A stretch of 64,000 nucleotides of DNA. Source: Pseudopedobacter alpinus (GTDB lineage: Bacteria > Bacteroidota > Bacteroidia > Sphingobacteriales > Sphingobacteriaceae). The notes under the pieces are model-generated. The model did not search any database, was not told where the DNA came from, and saw only the letters and a program-made list of their open reading frames with translations. Each line of letters begins with the position of its first letter. The stretch's first letter is position 1. Both the position numbers and the translations under genes were made by a program. Positions 27,235-37,900 of the stretch are shown piece after piece. The stretch lies in assembly GCF_042684645.1 (NCBI RefSeq), contig NZ_JBHULV010000011.1:1-64000 (forward strand), in the 5' to 3' direction.

Positions 27235-28836
27235 TTAATGACCGCCCTCAGCTTCAATTTTATTAACATCATAACCTTGCTTTTTCAATTCTTTGCTCAC
27301 TTTCCAAGCGAAAAATAACAAATATACAAAGCAAATTACTGGAATAATATAAGAGAAATGTATGCCGCTTTCATCTGCTAAAATACCTTGTACAGGTGGA
27401 ATTATTGCGCCACCTAATATCATCATAATTAAAAATGAAGAACCTTGGCTGGTAAATTTGCCTAAACCTGTTATAGCTAAAGAAAAAATACAAGGCCACA
27501 TGATAGAACAAGATAAGCCACCGCTAATGAATGCATAAGTGGCAATTTTTCCGTCTGTTAATAAACCTATTACCATTGCTAAAGCTCCTAAAATAGAGAA
27601 AATTGCTAAAGTTTTAGCTGGCTTTTCTTGACTAAAGAAAAAACCAATAATCAAAACAACTACACAAATTACATAAATATACATTTGTGAAATGTCTGTA
27701 CCAGTAACATGATTAAAAAAAAGTATAACTCCAAAAGCTAAAATTGGCACAAGTACGGTTAAAATTCTTTTAATATTTTTAGAAAGTTTAAAAGCACTTA
27801 CAGCACCCGTCCATCGCCCAATCATTAAACTACCCCAGTACAAAGAAATAAATGGAGAAATTGCAGATTCGCTGTAACCACCAAAATTAGGTAGGTTTAG
27901 CAATGCACCCATATTACTTTGAATAGTTACCTCAACTCCAACGTAAGTGAAAATTGCAAGCATACCTAAAACCAGTTGTGGGTATTTCATTGCACCCCAT
28001 CCATCTGGAGCTTTACTTGCAGATTTTGATGCAAAAAGCAGTGTTAGTACAATAATGGCAAGTGAAAGGTAAACAAATGTTGGTTTTGATAAGCCAGTTA
28101 TACCTGTTAAAACATCGGAAGCCAAGATTAGCATGAAGGCGACGAACATTATAAATAAAGGCACATTTGTTTTAGGGCTGGCTTCAATTTGCTCATCGCT
28201 AGTTACTTTTGGTAGTTTAGATATTGCGAAAAATATGGCTACAGCAACAAATAAACCTGCTAAAATATAGTAAAGGTTATTAATAGATGAGATTTCTACT
28301 GCTATTGGAGAAATACCTGCGGCACTTCCGAACAGGATAACACTTACAATTATTGGCCCTAATATCGAACCAAAATTATTTACCCCACCAGCTAAATTTA
28401 ACCTATCGGCACCGGTTTCTGGTGTACCTAAAGCAACTGCAAACGGATTGGCGGCTGTTTGTTGCAATGAAAATCCGATAGCAATTAAAAAGAAAGAAAT
28501 AAGGATAAATGTAAATGAACCAGAATTAACTGCGGGAATCATTGATAGCGCACCCAATGCAGAAACAATTAAACCGTAAATAATACCGTTTTTGAAACCT
28601 ATTTTATTTAAAATATCTACTTTAAATATTTGGGATGTATAATATAAAACCAAAGAACCTATAAAATAGCCACCGTAAAAAGTGAAATCAATTAATTGAG
28701 ACTCAAATTGTGTTAAATTAAAGTGTGTTTTACAAAACGGAATAAAAATTCCATTACTGGCGGCTACAAATCCCCAAAAGAAAAATACAGTAATAAGGGT
28801 GTATAGTGCAGAACTATAGTTTTTTTGCTCAGTCAT
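27235..28836 (-). CDS. FHS-family sugar MFS transporter
   Basis: The 533-residue protein has 12 or more hydrophobic helices. Its first segments (FFFWGFVAASNGIFIPFC, then FNLTQFESQLIDFTFYGGYF) match the fucose:H+ symporter (FucP/FHS) group of major facilitator proteins, as do the QQTAANPFAVALG and GGAIIPPVQGILAD blocks. It should import a sugar with protons. Its place beside the ara genes suggests L-arabinose, though the group also carries fucose, glucose and galactose. It is longer than FucP (438 residues) because of an extended middle loop and extra helices. Confidence 0.88.
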   Translation of the reverse strand: MTEQKNYSSALYTLITVFFFWGFVAASNGIFIPFCKTHFNLTQFESQLIDFTFYGGYFIGSLVLYYTSQIFKVDILNKIGFKNGIIYGLIVSALGALSMIPAVNSGSFTFILISFFLIAIGFSLQQTAANPFAVALGTPETGADRLNLAGGVNNFGSILGPIIVSVILFGSAAGISPIAVEISSINNLYYILAGLFVAVAIFFAISKLPKVTSDEQIEASPKTNVPLFIMFVAFMLILASDVLTGITGLSKPTFVYLSLAIIVLTLLFASKSASKAPDGWGAMKYPQLVLGMLAIFTYVGVEVTIQSNMGALLNLPNFGGYSESAISPFISLYWGSLMIGRWTGAVSAFKLSKNIKRILTVLVPILAFGVILFFNHVTGTDISQMYIYVICVVVLIIGFFFSQEKPAKTLAIFSILGALAMVIGLLTDGKIATYAFISGGLSCSIMWPCIFSLAITGLGKFTSQGSSFLIMMILGGAIIPPVQGILADESGIHFSYIIPVICFVYLLFFAWKVSKELKKQGYDVNKIEAEGGH

Positions 28837-28990
28837 AAAAATTTTTTAATGTTTTGTAATTTGGTTTTTTCGTAATTTACAATATTATCAACATCAACTC
28901 CAAAATAAATTTGACGTTAAGTTTTACAGAAATTTTAATTTTACGGTAAACTTTTTTTAATGAAAAATTAGATTGCCAAAATACGATAAT

Positions 28991-30175
28991 TTAATCATCA
29001 GCACCTACTCCTCGACGTACTACAGGCATCCCCAAAATTTTATATACATCGTCTATTTGGTTAATGCTTCCATTAACTAAATTGCTCAATATTACAATGG
29101 TAATGTCTCTTTTTTGGTCTCTTAAATAAATATGACGGAAACCATGCCACCAACCTGTATGGTAAATAATTTGCTCTTTCTTTGCAGAATCTACATACAT
29201 ACGCCAGCCTAAACCATAGCCAAAATAATCTTGCTGTAACTTACTATGTGGTTTATAGGCAGAATCTAGAGTTGATTTTTTTAACAGCCTGCCTTCTGTA
29301 ATAGCTCTATCAAATAAAAATAAATCTTCAACGGTAGAATAAACGCCTTTATCGCCGGTAGTACCATCTAAAAAATCCTGACGTACAGAACGTCTCCAAA
29401 CTCTATCATGACCCACTACATCAACAGGTATTTTTTCATATTTAGTGGTAGAATAAATTGCAGTATTTTTCATCCCGGCAGGCTTAAACACATTTTCTTG
29501 CATAAAAATATCAAAATCTTGTCCGCTTACTTTTTCTACAATTGCAGCTAAAAGCATATAATTACTGTTGTTGTAGTGAAACTGCCTATTAGGTGGAAAA
29601 TAAGGAGCGGGTTTATGTTCAGCATATAGCTTAATCACATCCTTGTTAGACATGCCTTTATATTTTTCTTTCCAAATATCATCTGTAAAGTAAACGTAAT
29701 TGTTTAAACCACTACGGTGTGATAAAAGCATTTCAATAGTAATATTTTTATGAGGAAATTCTGGATAAAACTCTTCAATTGTTTGGTTTAGCTTAAGTTT
29801 ACCCTGCTCAACCAACATCAATACTGCGGTACCTGTCATTGGTTTAGAAACAGAGGCTAACTGAAATTTGGAATCAATTTTTAAAGAATCACGGTGTAAA
29901 TAATCGGCCCAGCCAAAAGTACCTTCATAAATTATTTTACCTTTTTTTGCGATTAAAACGTTACCGTTATAATTTCTTTTGCGGTGTATTTCATTAAAAT
30001 AATCATCTAATTTTTTATTGTTGTTTTTAGTATCAAAAACTAATAAAAGGCTGTCTCTTTTGGGGTCAATTTTTTTCTCATCACCTTCATTGTTGTTTTT
30101 TGATGTTGATGAAGAACAAGCGGCTATAAATAAAATAAGGATTAGGCTTAAATAAGGTAACGGAGATTTTATCAT
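28991..30175 (-). CDS. Class C beta-lactamase-like serine hydrolase lipoprotein
   Basis: The 394-residue product has a lipobox (FIAAC, Cys20) and a beta-lactamase/DD-peptidase fold. The nucleophile motif SxxK is at 108-111 (SVSK), a Tyr-Asn motif lies in QFHYNNSNYML, and the third motif is HTG (YHTGWWHGFRH). Such proteins include esterases, peptidases and cell-wall enzymes, and the substrate cannot be named from motifs. It is divergent from fumC by 144 bp. Periplasmic, lipid-anchored location is well supported. Confidence 0.85.
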   Translation of the reverse strand: MIKSPLPYLSLILILFIAACSSSTSKNNNEGDEKKIDPKRDSLLLVFDTKNNNKKLDDYFNEIHRKRNYNGNVLIAKKGKIIYEGTFGWADYLHRDSLKIDSKFQLASVSKPMTGTAVLMLVEQGKLKLNQTIEEFYPEFPHKNITIEMLLSHRSGLNNYVYFTDDIWKEKYKGMSNKDVIKLYAEHKPAPYFPPNRQFHYNNSNYMLLAAIVEKVSGQDFDIFMQENVFKPAGMKNTAIYSTTKYEKIPVDVVGHDRVWRRSVRQDFLDGTTGDKGVYSTVEDLFLFDRAITEGRLLKKSTLDSAYKPHSKLQQDYFGYGLGWRMYVDSAKKEQIIYHTGWWHGFRHIYLRDQKRDITIVILSNLVNGSINQIDDVYKILGMPVVRRGVGADD

Positions 30176-30289
30176 TTTTAATTTTATACATTTTAACGAA
30201 GCGGAAAATTATAAATTATCTTATTATAAAAACTATAGGAGTTTTACACATTTGCATAATTAATGTTAAGGTAATAACAGCAAATTTTC

Positions 30290-30297
30290 TAATTTTG
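30290..30297 (+). promoter_or_regulatory. fumC -7 box (TAATTTTG)
   Basis: TAATTTTG fits TAnnTTTG and lies 22 bp before the fumC start codon. The -33 region is weak. Confidence 0.45.
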
Positions 30298-30319
30298 CTA
30301 CCTAACAAAAAGCAAACAA

Positions 30320-31717
30320 ATGGAATACAGATTAGAACATGATACCATGGGCGAGGTAAAAGTTCCGGCAGAAAAATACTGGGGAGCACAAACCGAACGT
30401 TCAAGAAATAATTTTAAAATAGGAGCAGAAGCTTCAATGCCTATAGAAATTATACATGCTTTTGCTTATTTAAAAAAGGCAGCAGCTATGGCTAATGCCG
30501 ATTTGGGCGTTTTAACAGCAGATAAAAAAGATTTAATTGCTAAAGCTTGTGATGAAATTTTAACTGGTAGCTTAGATAGCGAGTTTCCGTTGGTAATTTG
30601 GCAAACAGGTTCTGGTACGCAATCTAACATGAATGCTAATGAAGTAATTGCAAACAGAGCGCATGTAATAAATGGTGGTTCTTTAGCAGATGATAAAAAG
30701 GTATTGCACCCAAATGATGATGTAAATAAATCACAATCATCAAACGATACTTTCCCTACGGCAATGCACATTGCTACTTACAAGCAAGTGGTAGAGGTTA
30801 CTTTGCCAGGTATAACTTTGTTAAGAGATACTTTAGCTAATAAAGCAACAGAATTTGCAAACATTACTAAAACCGGTCGTACCCATTTTATGGATGCTAC
30901 TCCGTTAACTTTAGGGCAAGAATTTTCTGGATATGCACAACAATTAACCAACTCTATCAAAACAATTAACAACGCTTTAGAAGCTGTTAAAGAATTGGCT
31001 TTGGGTGGCACCGCTGTTGGTACAGGTTTAAATACGCCAAAAGGTTATGATGTTGTGGTTGCAAAACATATTGCAGATTTAACTGGCTTACCATTTATTA
31101 CCGCTCCTAATAAATTTGAAGCTTTAGCAGCACATGATGCCATGGTAGAAATGTCTGGTGCATTAAAAAGAGCTTCAGTTTCTTTAATGAAAATTGCTAA
31201 CGACATCCGTATGTTAAGTTCGGGTCCACGTTGTGGCATTGGTGAAATCATCATTCCAGATAACGAACCAGGTTCTTCTATTATGCCAGGTAAAGTTAAT
31301 CCAACACAGCCAGAAGCTTTAACAATGGTTTGTGCACAAGTTATGGGCAACGATGTTGCTGTTTCTATAGGTGGTTCTAATGGCCATTTTGAATTGAATG
31401 TTTTTAAACCTGTAATTGCTTCTAACGTATTACAATCTGCTAGGTTAATTGGCGATGCTTGTGTTTCTTTCACTAACAATTGTGCAAATGGAATTTTGCC
31501 AAATTTCCCAGAAATTCAAAAGCATTTAGAAAACTCTTTAATGTTGGTAACAGCTTTAAACCCTCACATTGGATACGAAAATGCCGCTAAAATTGCTAAA
31601 AAAGCACATAAAGAGAACAAAACTTTACGTGAAGCAGCGGTAGAAAGTGGCCTATTAACTTCTGAGCAATTTACCGAATGGGTAAAACCTGAAGATATGG
31701 TAGGTTCTTTAAAATAG
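30320..31717 (+). CDS. fumC: Class II fumarate hydratase
   Basis: The 465-residue enzyme interconverts fumarate and L-malate in the TCA cycle. The superfamily signature GSSIMPGKVNP is intact, as are the SGTQSNMNANEV and TGRTHFMDATPLTLGQE blocks. It is the oxygen-stable, iron-free type. Length and start (MEYRLEHDTMGEVKVP) are typical. The gene is alone, with a MITE-like element downstream. Confidence 0.97.
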   Translation: MEYRLEHDTMGEVKVPAEKYWGAQTERSRNNFKIGAEASMPIEIIHAFAYLKKAAAMANADLGVLTADKKDLIAKACDEILTGSLDSEFPLVIWQTGSGTQSNMNANEVIANRAHVINGGSLADDKKVLHPNDDVNKSQSSNDTFPTAMHIATYKQVVEVTLPGITLLRDTLANKATEFANITKTGRTHFMDATPLTLGQEFSGYAQQLTNSIKTINNALEAVKELALGGTAVGTGLNTPKGYDVVVAKHIADLTGLPFITAPNKFEALAAHDAMVEMSGALKRASVSLMKIANDIRMLSSGPRCGIGEIIIPDNEPGSSIMPGKVNPTQPEALTMVCAQVMGNDVAVSIGGSNGHFELNVFKPVIASNVLQSARLIGDACVSFTNNCANGILPNFPEIQKHLENSLMLVTALNPHIGYENAAKIAKKAHKENKTLREAAVESGLLTSEQFTEWVKPEDMVGSLK

Positions 31718-31856
31718 GTATTAATGGCGTTTAAACACGCTTGTTACTGCATACCTGCCGGTAGGCAAGGTGTCTTTTTTATTTGTGAGTCTTAGCCTCC
31801 CCTCAAGATGACAAATAGAAAAGATACCTTTTCAATCGTTAAAGCAAAAAACTTAG

Positions 31857-32064
31857 AGCCTGTTTAAATTTATATTATGAAAATGTTTATAGCTTATTTT
31901 TGAGCGAAAAGAGGCAAATTTTGGAGAGATAGCAAAGCTACTATCTCGAAAACTGCTTTAGCACTCTTGAGTTCCTTTTAAAAAATTAATGTACCGAAAA
32001 AATTTAACGAATTTGTAGCCGAAAAGAAGCATAAATAAATTATTAGATAAATTTTAAACAGGCT
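31857..32064. mobile_element. MITE-like element with terminal inverted repeats
   Basis: The left end AGCCTGTTTAAATTTAT and the right end, which reads AGCCTGTTTAAAATTTAT on the minus strand, form near-perfect 17-18-bp terminal inverted repeats around 208 bp. The middle has a small hairpin (GAGATAG...CTATCTC) and no open frame. Size, ends and lack of coding fit a MITE moved by a transposase encoded elsewhere. I could not see a clear target duplication. Confidence 0.6.
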
Positions 32065-32065
32065 G

Positions 32066-32179
32066 TTAAACCATGGAAATGTGGTAAAAGAAGAAAAAAG
32101 GTATAATGAAGAATATAATAATGGTAAGGGATGGATGCCTATTTTAGTACAAATAAAAGAACTAGCCGAAAAGAGCTAA
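32066..32179 (+). pseudogene. Possible 3' remnant of a gene cut by the MITE-like element
   Basis: Directly after the right end of the element an open frame of 37 codons runs to TAA at 32177-32179. It reads with a coding-like composition (VVKEEKRYNEEYNNGKGWMP, then ILVQIKELAEKS). There is no good start codon. It may be the tail of a gene interrupted or replaced by the element. The family is not recognised. Confidence 0.3.
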
Positions 32180-32232
32180 ATTAAAACAAGAAAGTCTGTT
32201 TATATGTTTAAACAAACTATGATAATATAAAC

Positions 32233-32727
32233 ATGAAGTTCAACATTAACTTTTTACTGGTTTTACTTATGATGCTTTATTTAAGCTCATGTACTTTTAA
32301 CAAACAAGTAAAATCATCAGGCGAAGATTTTATACAGGGCATTTGGACAGAGGATAGTTTGCCCAACCAAGATCAATTGGCAAGCTACCAACAATTTGAT
32401 TTTAAGTTTAATTGCGATTCTTTTTATGTGAAAATTAAAAACTTTTCTAAAGTAAACTTACAGGGAGGCAGTTGTTATGATAGTAACACTTGGTACGAGT
32501 ATGCAAAAGGTTATTATGTGGTTAATAACGATTCTTTAAAATTTGAAGGTAATTTTGTTGATTCTGAATACAAGTATAAAACCCAAGGCAGTTGTTATAG
32601 AAGCGGTAAATTTATCGAGGTGTTTTTTATAGAACAAAAAGCAGATAACTTATTAAAAGTTAAAAGTTTACAATCTGGCATGTTACATCAGTTTTGGTTG
32701 AAAGAAAAGTTAAGCTGTAAACAGTAA
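32233..32727 (+). CDS. Hypothetical lipoprotein
   Basis: The 164-residue product has a lipoprotein signal (MMLYLSSC) and a compact beta-rich domain with repeated aromatic/Cys patterns (GGSCYDSNTWYEYAKGYYVV and YKTQGSCYRSGKFIEVFF), ending FWLKEKLSCKQ. Proteins of this type are found downstream of fumC in other Bacteroidota, but I do not know a function. It should sit in the periplasmic face of a membrane. The four Cys in the mature part could form two disulphides. Confidence 0.75.
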   Translation: MKFNINFLLVLLMMLYLSSCTFNKQVKSSGEDFIQGIWTEDSLPNQDQLASYQQFDFKFNCDSFYVKIKNFSKVNLQGGSCYDSNTWYEYAKGYYVVNNDSLKFEGNFVDSEYKYKTQGSCYRSGKFIEVFFIEQKADNLLKVKSLQSGMLHQFWLKEKLSCKQ

Positions 32728-32870
32728 AGGAGCTGAAAGCAGAAGGCGAAAAGCGAAAAGCTTAAGGCACAATGCCTCAAGTTGAAAGCTAAAAATTAAA
32801 AACTCGTTCAACATTAATTCAAACCTCAATAATTCAACATTCAATCCCTCACTCCTTCAAAATTAACACT

Positions 32871-33308
32871 ATGAAAATATTAATGGTTTGCCTTGGCAAT
32901 ATTTGCAGATCTCCGTTGGCACATGGAGTTATGGAACATCTAGTAAAGCAAGAAGGTTTAAACTGGGAAATAGAATCGGCTGGAACTGGGGGTTACCATA
33001 TTGGTGCTAAGCCAGATCATCGCTCTATAAAAATAGCAAAACTAAATGGTATTGATATTTCTGGTCAGCAAGCTCGCAAGTTTAATGTTAACGACTTTGA
33101 TGCTTTCGATTATATTTTTGTGATGGATAAGCAAAACTATAAAGATGTAATTGCTTTGGCTAAAAATGAGGAACAAAAAAATAAGGTAAAACTGTTTTTA
33201 GATGATGATAACGTACCAGACCCATATTATGATGATGAATTATTTGAGCCTGTTTCACAAATGATTACCACACAATGTGCAAAACTTTTGAAGCAATTGA
33301 AATCTTAA
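32871..33308 (+). CDS. Low-molecular-weight protein-tyrosine phosphatase
   Basis: The 145-residue enzyme has the LMW-PTP loop CLGNICRS at 7-14 (nucleophile Cys7, Arg13) and the general-acid aspartate in VPDPYYDD near residue 122. It hydrolyses phosphotyrosine on proteins; in bacteria such enzymes often regulate capsule or polysaccharide kinases, but no such genes are nearby. It is followed 36 bp later by a small secreted protein gene. Confidence 0.93.
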   Translation: MKILMVCLGNICRSPLAHGVMEHLVKQEGLNWEIESAGTGGYHIGAKPDHRSIKIAKLNGIDISGQQARKFNVNDFDAFDYIFVMDKQNYKDVIALAKNEEQKNKVKLFLDDDNVPDPYYDDELFEPVSQMITTQCAKLLKQLKS

Positions 33309-33344
33309 TTAGGTTAGCTTTAGTTTAAATTAAATAAACCTAAG

Positions 33345-33767
33345 ATGAAAAAAGTTGTTATTTTATTATTAATGTGCTTAAGTGCAAGTGTTTTTGCTCA
33401 AAAGACAGAAAAAGACCTTAAGTATTATTACTATTATGCCAATCAAGACAAAGATTTTAATGCTTATTTAGAAGCTCGTAAATTATTTGACGCTAAAAAA
33501 TTCGATTTTAAACTACCTGCATCAAAAGAAGCAGTAGCCGAATTAGCAGCAAATGCGACTAAAATTTTTAGAAATGAAAAATCTTATGCAGATTTTCTCA
33601 CTCGATATGGTATGGTAAATTCCGGAGAATACGCCGAACTTTTTTACACTCAAATGGGAGCACTTAAAACTTTTATTAAGAAAAACCCCGAATTCTATAA
33701 TTTAACCGCTAAAGAACGCCAAAGCGTTATTGATAAGTGGTACTTTTCTGATATTGCTTCACAATAG
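33345..33767 (+). CDS. Small secreted protein of unknown function
   Basis: The 140-residue product has a Sec signal (ILLLMCLSASVFAQ). The mature part is helical and lacks Cys, with a Tyr-rich start (DLKYYYYYANQ). I do not recognise the family. It follows the phosphatase gene by 36 bp and shares its terminator (33781-33820), so the two are probably co-transcribed. Confidence 0.75.
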   Translation: MKKVVILLLMCLSASVFAQKTEKDLKYYYYYANQDKDFNAYLEARKLFDAKKFDFKLPASKEAVAELAANATKIFRNEKSYADFLTRYGMVNSGEYAELFYTQMGALKTFIKKNPEFYNLTAKERQSVIDKWYFSDIASQ

Positions 33768-33780
33768 AATATAGATTAAT

Positions 33781-33820
33781 AAAAAAAATGGTTTCAATTG
33801 CACAGGAAACCATTTTTTTT
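33781..33820 (+). terminator. Strong terminator
   Basis: AATGGTTTC (33787-33795) pairs with GAAACCATT (33806-33814), flanked by A-run and T-run that extend the stem and give a U-tail on both strands. It may stop transcripts from either direction. Confidence 0.85.
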
Positions 33821-34059
33821 ATAATCTTTTGCTTGCAACAATCTGCTTTAATACGTTTAGATTTAAGCTTCTTACTTTCAGTTTGACGCTTTTATATTTC
33901 AGTATTCCATACAATTCAAAACTTTCATCATTTATATTTTTTGTACAATTTGTGCAATTAATATGTAAGTCAAAAAAGAGTATAAAATGCTCCTGCTTTT
34001 TGACCGTTTGGTCTTAGTAATTTATTTTAGATGGTTACTGACCTAGTTTAGTTCATTAA

Positions 34060-34908
34060 TTATTTGATTAACATTTCTTGGTCTAAGCCTTTTTTATATT
34101 TGTTAATTGTGCTTATTAAAGCGATAAGTTTTTCTTCTTCAATAGAGTGAATGTCAAAGTTTATCTTTTGTATATCATACCTTCTTTTGTTTCCGTTTTC
34201 TGAAATTAGAATTTCAATATTTTCTGGAACAAAGAATTGCGTTTTACCAGATAAATGTTTTTTAAACTCATTTAAATAAATACCAATTCCTGCAAAATCA
34301 AAATCGCCAAAATGCAAATAATTATTCGGAATAGATTTTATCCACTTGATTAAATCTTTGCTTTGATTTTGAGGGTAACGACTCACAAAAAGCGGCTTCA
34401 TTTTATTGAATAAGTATTTTTGTTTTTCTATATAACGAAAGTTTTCAGGATTTTCTACTCCAATAATTACAACATCTAATTCAGGAACAAAGTATTCAAA
34501 ATCAAATATAAATTGAAAAGTTCCGGGTTTTGGATTTAATGTTATGGTGTCTTCATTGAGTTTTGCTTGAATTGGAGTATAATTATTCACTAAAAAACCT
34601 TTAAAAGTTCTAACCTTGGTTAGCTTAGAATCGGATGAAATAGCCACTAATTCGCTCCTCGTAATATTTTCCTTCTTGTGTGCTTCAATATAAATCGAAA
34701 GGTCTTTAATCGAAAAACGATTTTCTAGATATAACTTTAGTTGCTCTGGCTTAATTAACTGAACGGTGCTTTTATGCTTTCCTAGTTTGTAAAGTATTCC
34801 TTCAGAAATCATTTCTGAAATCATTTCGTATTTCAATTTACTTGAAGGAATGGCCACTCCATTTTCAAGCAGTAATAGTTTTTCAGCAATAGTTATAGGC
34901 AGTTTCAT
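34060..34908 (-). CDS. jetD: JetD-like Toprim nuclease subunit of Wadjet system
   Basis: The 282-residue product carries a Toprim-type active site: Glu152 in IIGVENPENF and the DxD pair Asp202/Asp204 in LHFGDFDFAGIGIY. In Wadjet, JetD is the topoisomerase VI-like nuclease that cuts plasmid DNA after loop extrusion by JetABC. It is shorter than type I JetD (about 380-400 residues), so the N-terminal part is reduced or different. Its ATG overlaps the jetC stop by 4 bp, and it is last in the four-gene operon. Assignment rests on the Toprim motif plus the operon. Confidence 0.85.
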   Translation of the reverse strand: MKLPITIAEKLLLLENGVAIPSSKLKYEMISEMISEGILYKLGKHKSTVQLIKPEQLKLYLENRFSIKDLSIYIEAHKKENITRSELVAISSDSKLTKVRTFKGFLVNNYTPIQAKLNEDTITLNPKPGTFQFIFDFEYFVPELDVVIIGVENPENFRYIEKQKYLFNKMKPLFVSRYPQNQSKDLIKWIKSIPNNYLHFGDFDFAGIGIYLNEFKKHLSGKTQFFVPENIEILISENGNKRRYDIQKINFDIHSIEEEKLIALISTINKYKKGLDQEMLIK

Positions 34909-37900
34909 TGTCTGTCTCTATTATTTGTTACTAATCTATTTATTATCGTGACTGGTCTTCCGTCACTTATATCTGTCTGTTTGGCGAGTTTATAGGTATA
35001 TCTATATGCCAGCGCATCTATAGATTGAGGTGATCCGTTTAGAATGTAGATGTTTCTATCGTTGGCGAACTTCAATAATCCCCTTACATTTTCTATATGT
35101 AGTGTACCTATCTCATCCACCATGCAATGCAATCGAAAATCTTTAAACTTGTTTTTTGTTGCACCTTCTTTAAATACATTGAGCAGCATAATATTAATCA
35201 TGGCTTTTACCAAAACATCCGTTCCGTTTGACCCTACATTTGCAAGACTTTGAACCCAATTGGTGTCATTATCGTTTTCAACAACCTTAAATTCCAATTC
35301 AAATGTATCAGAAAGGTTAATATCGTTATGTTTATACCTAGCAATTTCTGATGTTAATAGAGTTAACAAATGAATCGCTGTTTTATTTTTTGTTTCTCTT
35401 GTATGCTCGTTTGTCGAAAATAAATTTGATGTTCCAATATCATGGATATGCTCGTCATTAAATTTTTTAATTTCTGTTAGTAGATGAACAATTTTATTTT
35501 CACTTTGTACAACCCTTAACTCAATACTTTTAATTACACCTGTAAAAATTCGGTTTACAAAATCAGTATTAATGTCTCTTATAACATTTTCAATTACCTC
35601 CTCTTTAGACATTAATTCACGCGTCTCTTTTCCAACTTGTCTAATTATCTCTGCAAAAAGCTCATTTATTCTTTTTTCAAAATCTGAGATTTTATCTTCT
35701 TCAACAAATTCCTGTAAGTCTTCAGAAAATTGGAAATATTCTTTCTGTTCAACTAAATTGTTTCTGAATTTAAAGATGTTCTGTGAAGAAAAATTGCCGT
35801 TAAATTTATTAATTGCTACCTGTAAATCGTTATACCTTTGTATTCCGGTATAATATTTTTCGTTAAGCTCCGCTATTAAATTTACACAACGCTTCTCTGT
35901 CCTATTTTCTGTAATAGCGTCAATTAAAAGCTCTGGTGTGCTTTTAAAACAGTCTGTTAGCCTAAATTTTTTATATTCATCTAAATCTTCATCAATGTTT
36001 TCAAGCTGTTTTCTGATATTTTCAATTTCTTTTTTGAGCAACTCCAAATCTTCATTACTTCTTTGCTTTTGTAGCAGATGTTTTGATAGCTCTGCATTTA
36101 ACTGATTTTCTAAAATACTTTTTTGACTTTTAAAAATCTCAACCTTATCAAAAAACTCCTTTTTGTCTTTGTTATACTCAGTAACTTTATCCCGATTATC
36201 TTCAATAAATTTTAACTCAAGTTTGAGCTCGTTGATTCTTTTTTCAAAAGTTGATATTTTTTCTGTATCAGCTCCTTTATCATTTAATTCTTTCTTCTTC
36301 CGTAATTCTAAAGCTTCAATTTTATTTCTAATCTCTTCTTGTTTACTTTTTAAGGATAGTTTAATTTCAGTAATAATCTCATTTACATGACTTAGTTCAA
36401 TTTCGATTTTCTTGTTTTTCTCCCTCTCCTTATTGTTTATTTGTTTTTTAATCTCAATTTCAACCTCAGATACTGCTATGTCTGCATTTAGTTTTTCGGC
36501 ACTTACTCTTTCAATCTCTTGTTGAATTTGAACTATTGTCTTTTTCTTTTCATCAGAAGCTTTGATCATTAATTCATCTAAATTGATGATTGTATCATTA
36601 AACTTTTGACCATATAATTCCATATCGTATTCGTTTTTACGAATGACTTCCTTGCATTTTGTTATTTTTGGCTGTTGTTTTTTCTTGAGATTATCAATTT
36701 CAGCAGTTAATTGTTCATCAATTTTTGAAATTTCAGACTGCAGAGATACAGCGCTTTTCTCTAAATCTGACTTCTCTTTTTCGTAATCTGCCACGGTTTT
36801 TACAGATTTCCCAATCTCATCTAAATTTAATTGGATGCCGTAAAAACTCGAATCAGTATTTGAAATAATTTCTGGAGACAAGCCTGATTTAAACAAAACA
36901 TTTTCCTCATCAATTACTTTTCCTATCGTTTTTTCCCAATTAGGATATTCATTGCTTAGCCAGCCATACAATGAATCTTTACTATTTTCAACCTTATCAT
37001 TAATATTGATTATTTGGGAATTGATTTTAGTGATTTGGGAATTAATTTTCTCTTTTTGGCTATTAATTTTTGTTTCAATCCTTTCTTTCTCTAATTCCCA
37101 CTGCTTTTTTATAGTTTCTATTTCTGCAGTTGATTGTTTTACTTCAATTTTAGCTAAGCGTATTTGTTCAGAAAAATTATGTTTTTCAGTTTGTAAGTGG
37201 CCTATTTCACTTTCATAAAAACTTCTATGTTCAGTTTTTACTTTTCTAATTTTCAAATTAGAAATTGTCGTTTTCTTTTCTTCTACTAAGTTTTTTGCCC
37301 AATCTACTTTTTCTTGATGCTGTTTCTTTATTTCATCAATTAATTTCTGAAACTCTTTAGCTAGTTCTTCTTTAAAATGAAACAGATTTTGATTTTTTGT
37401 ATTAATCTCTGTTTGTTTTGAATTCTCAAAAGCAACTGATTGATTTTGAAGCTGATTGATTTGAGCTTCAAATTTTTGATTTATGTCCGTATAATTCGAT
37501 TCTAATAGCTCTTTTTGCTGGGTAAGGTTTTCTTTTTCCATTTCCCAATCTGCTTTTTTAGCTACTCTTTTGATAATGGTTTCGATATTCAGTTGTACAT
37601 AATCGTCCAATTTTGTTTTGGCATCTTTCAATTTGCCATTAAATACACTTATTTCTGCATAAATTTTATCTTTTTTATTCTGAAATTTCGTTTCAATCTC
37701 TTTTAATTTTTCAAAAAGTACTTTTTCCTTTCTTTCTTCTTTGTCAAGTTTCTCTTTTATTTCAGGTTGGTGATTTTGGATTTCATTAAGTTGCCAAACC
37801 AATTCGCCAGCTAATTTTGTCTTTTCGTTTCTATTAAATTTAATTGAAGCGTATGTTGTTATAACTACTTCAGCATGCTTTCGGACAAGTATTTCTCCAC

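Larger units (their letters stand above)
31718..32232. other. Gene-free region with MITE-like element and a coding remnant
   Basis: The stretch holds a short hairpin (CCTGCCGGTAGGCA, 31752-31765), a 208-bp element with inverted ends (31857-32064) and a short open C-terminal-like frame (32066-32179). No intact gene is visible. Confidence 0.65.

Noticed and set aside
31045..31479. 144-residue minus-strand open frame inside fumC
   Set aside because: It lies antisense to a strongly conserved enzyme gene and has no recognisable domain or export signal; it is a shadow of the coding strand.
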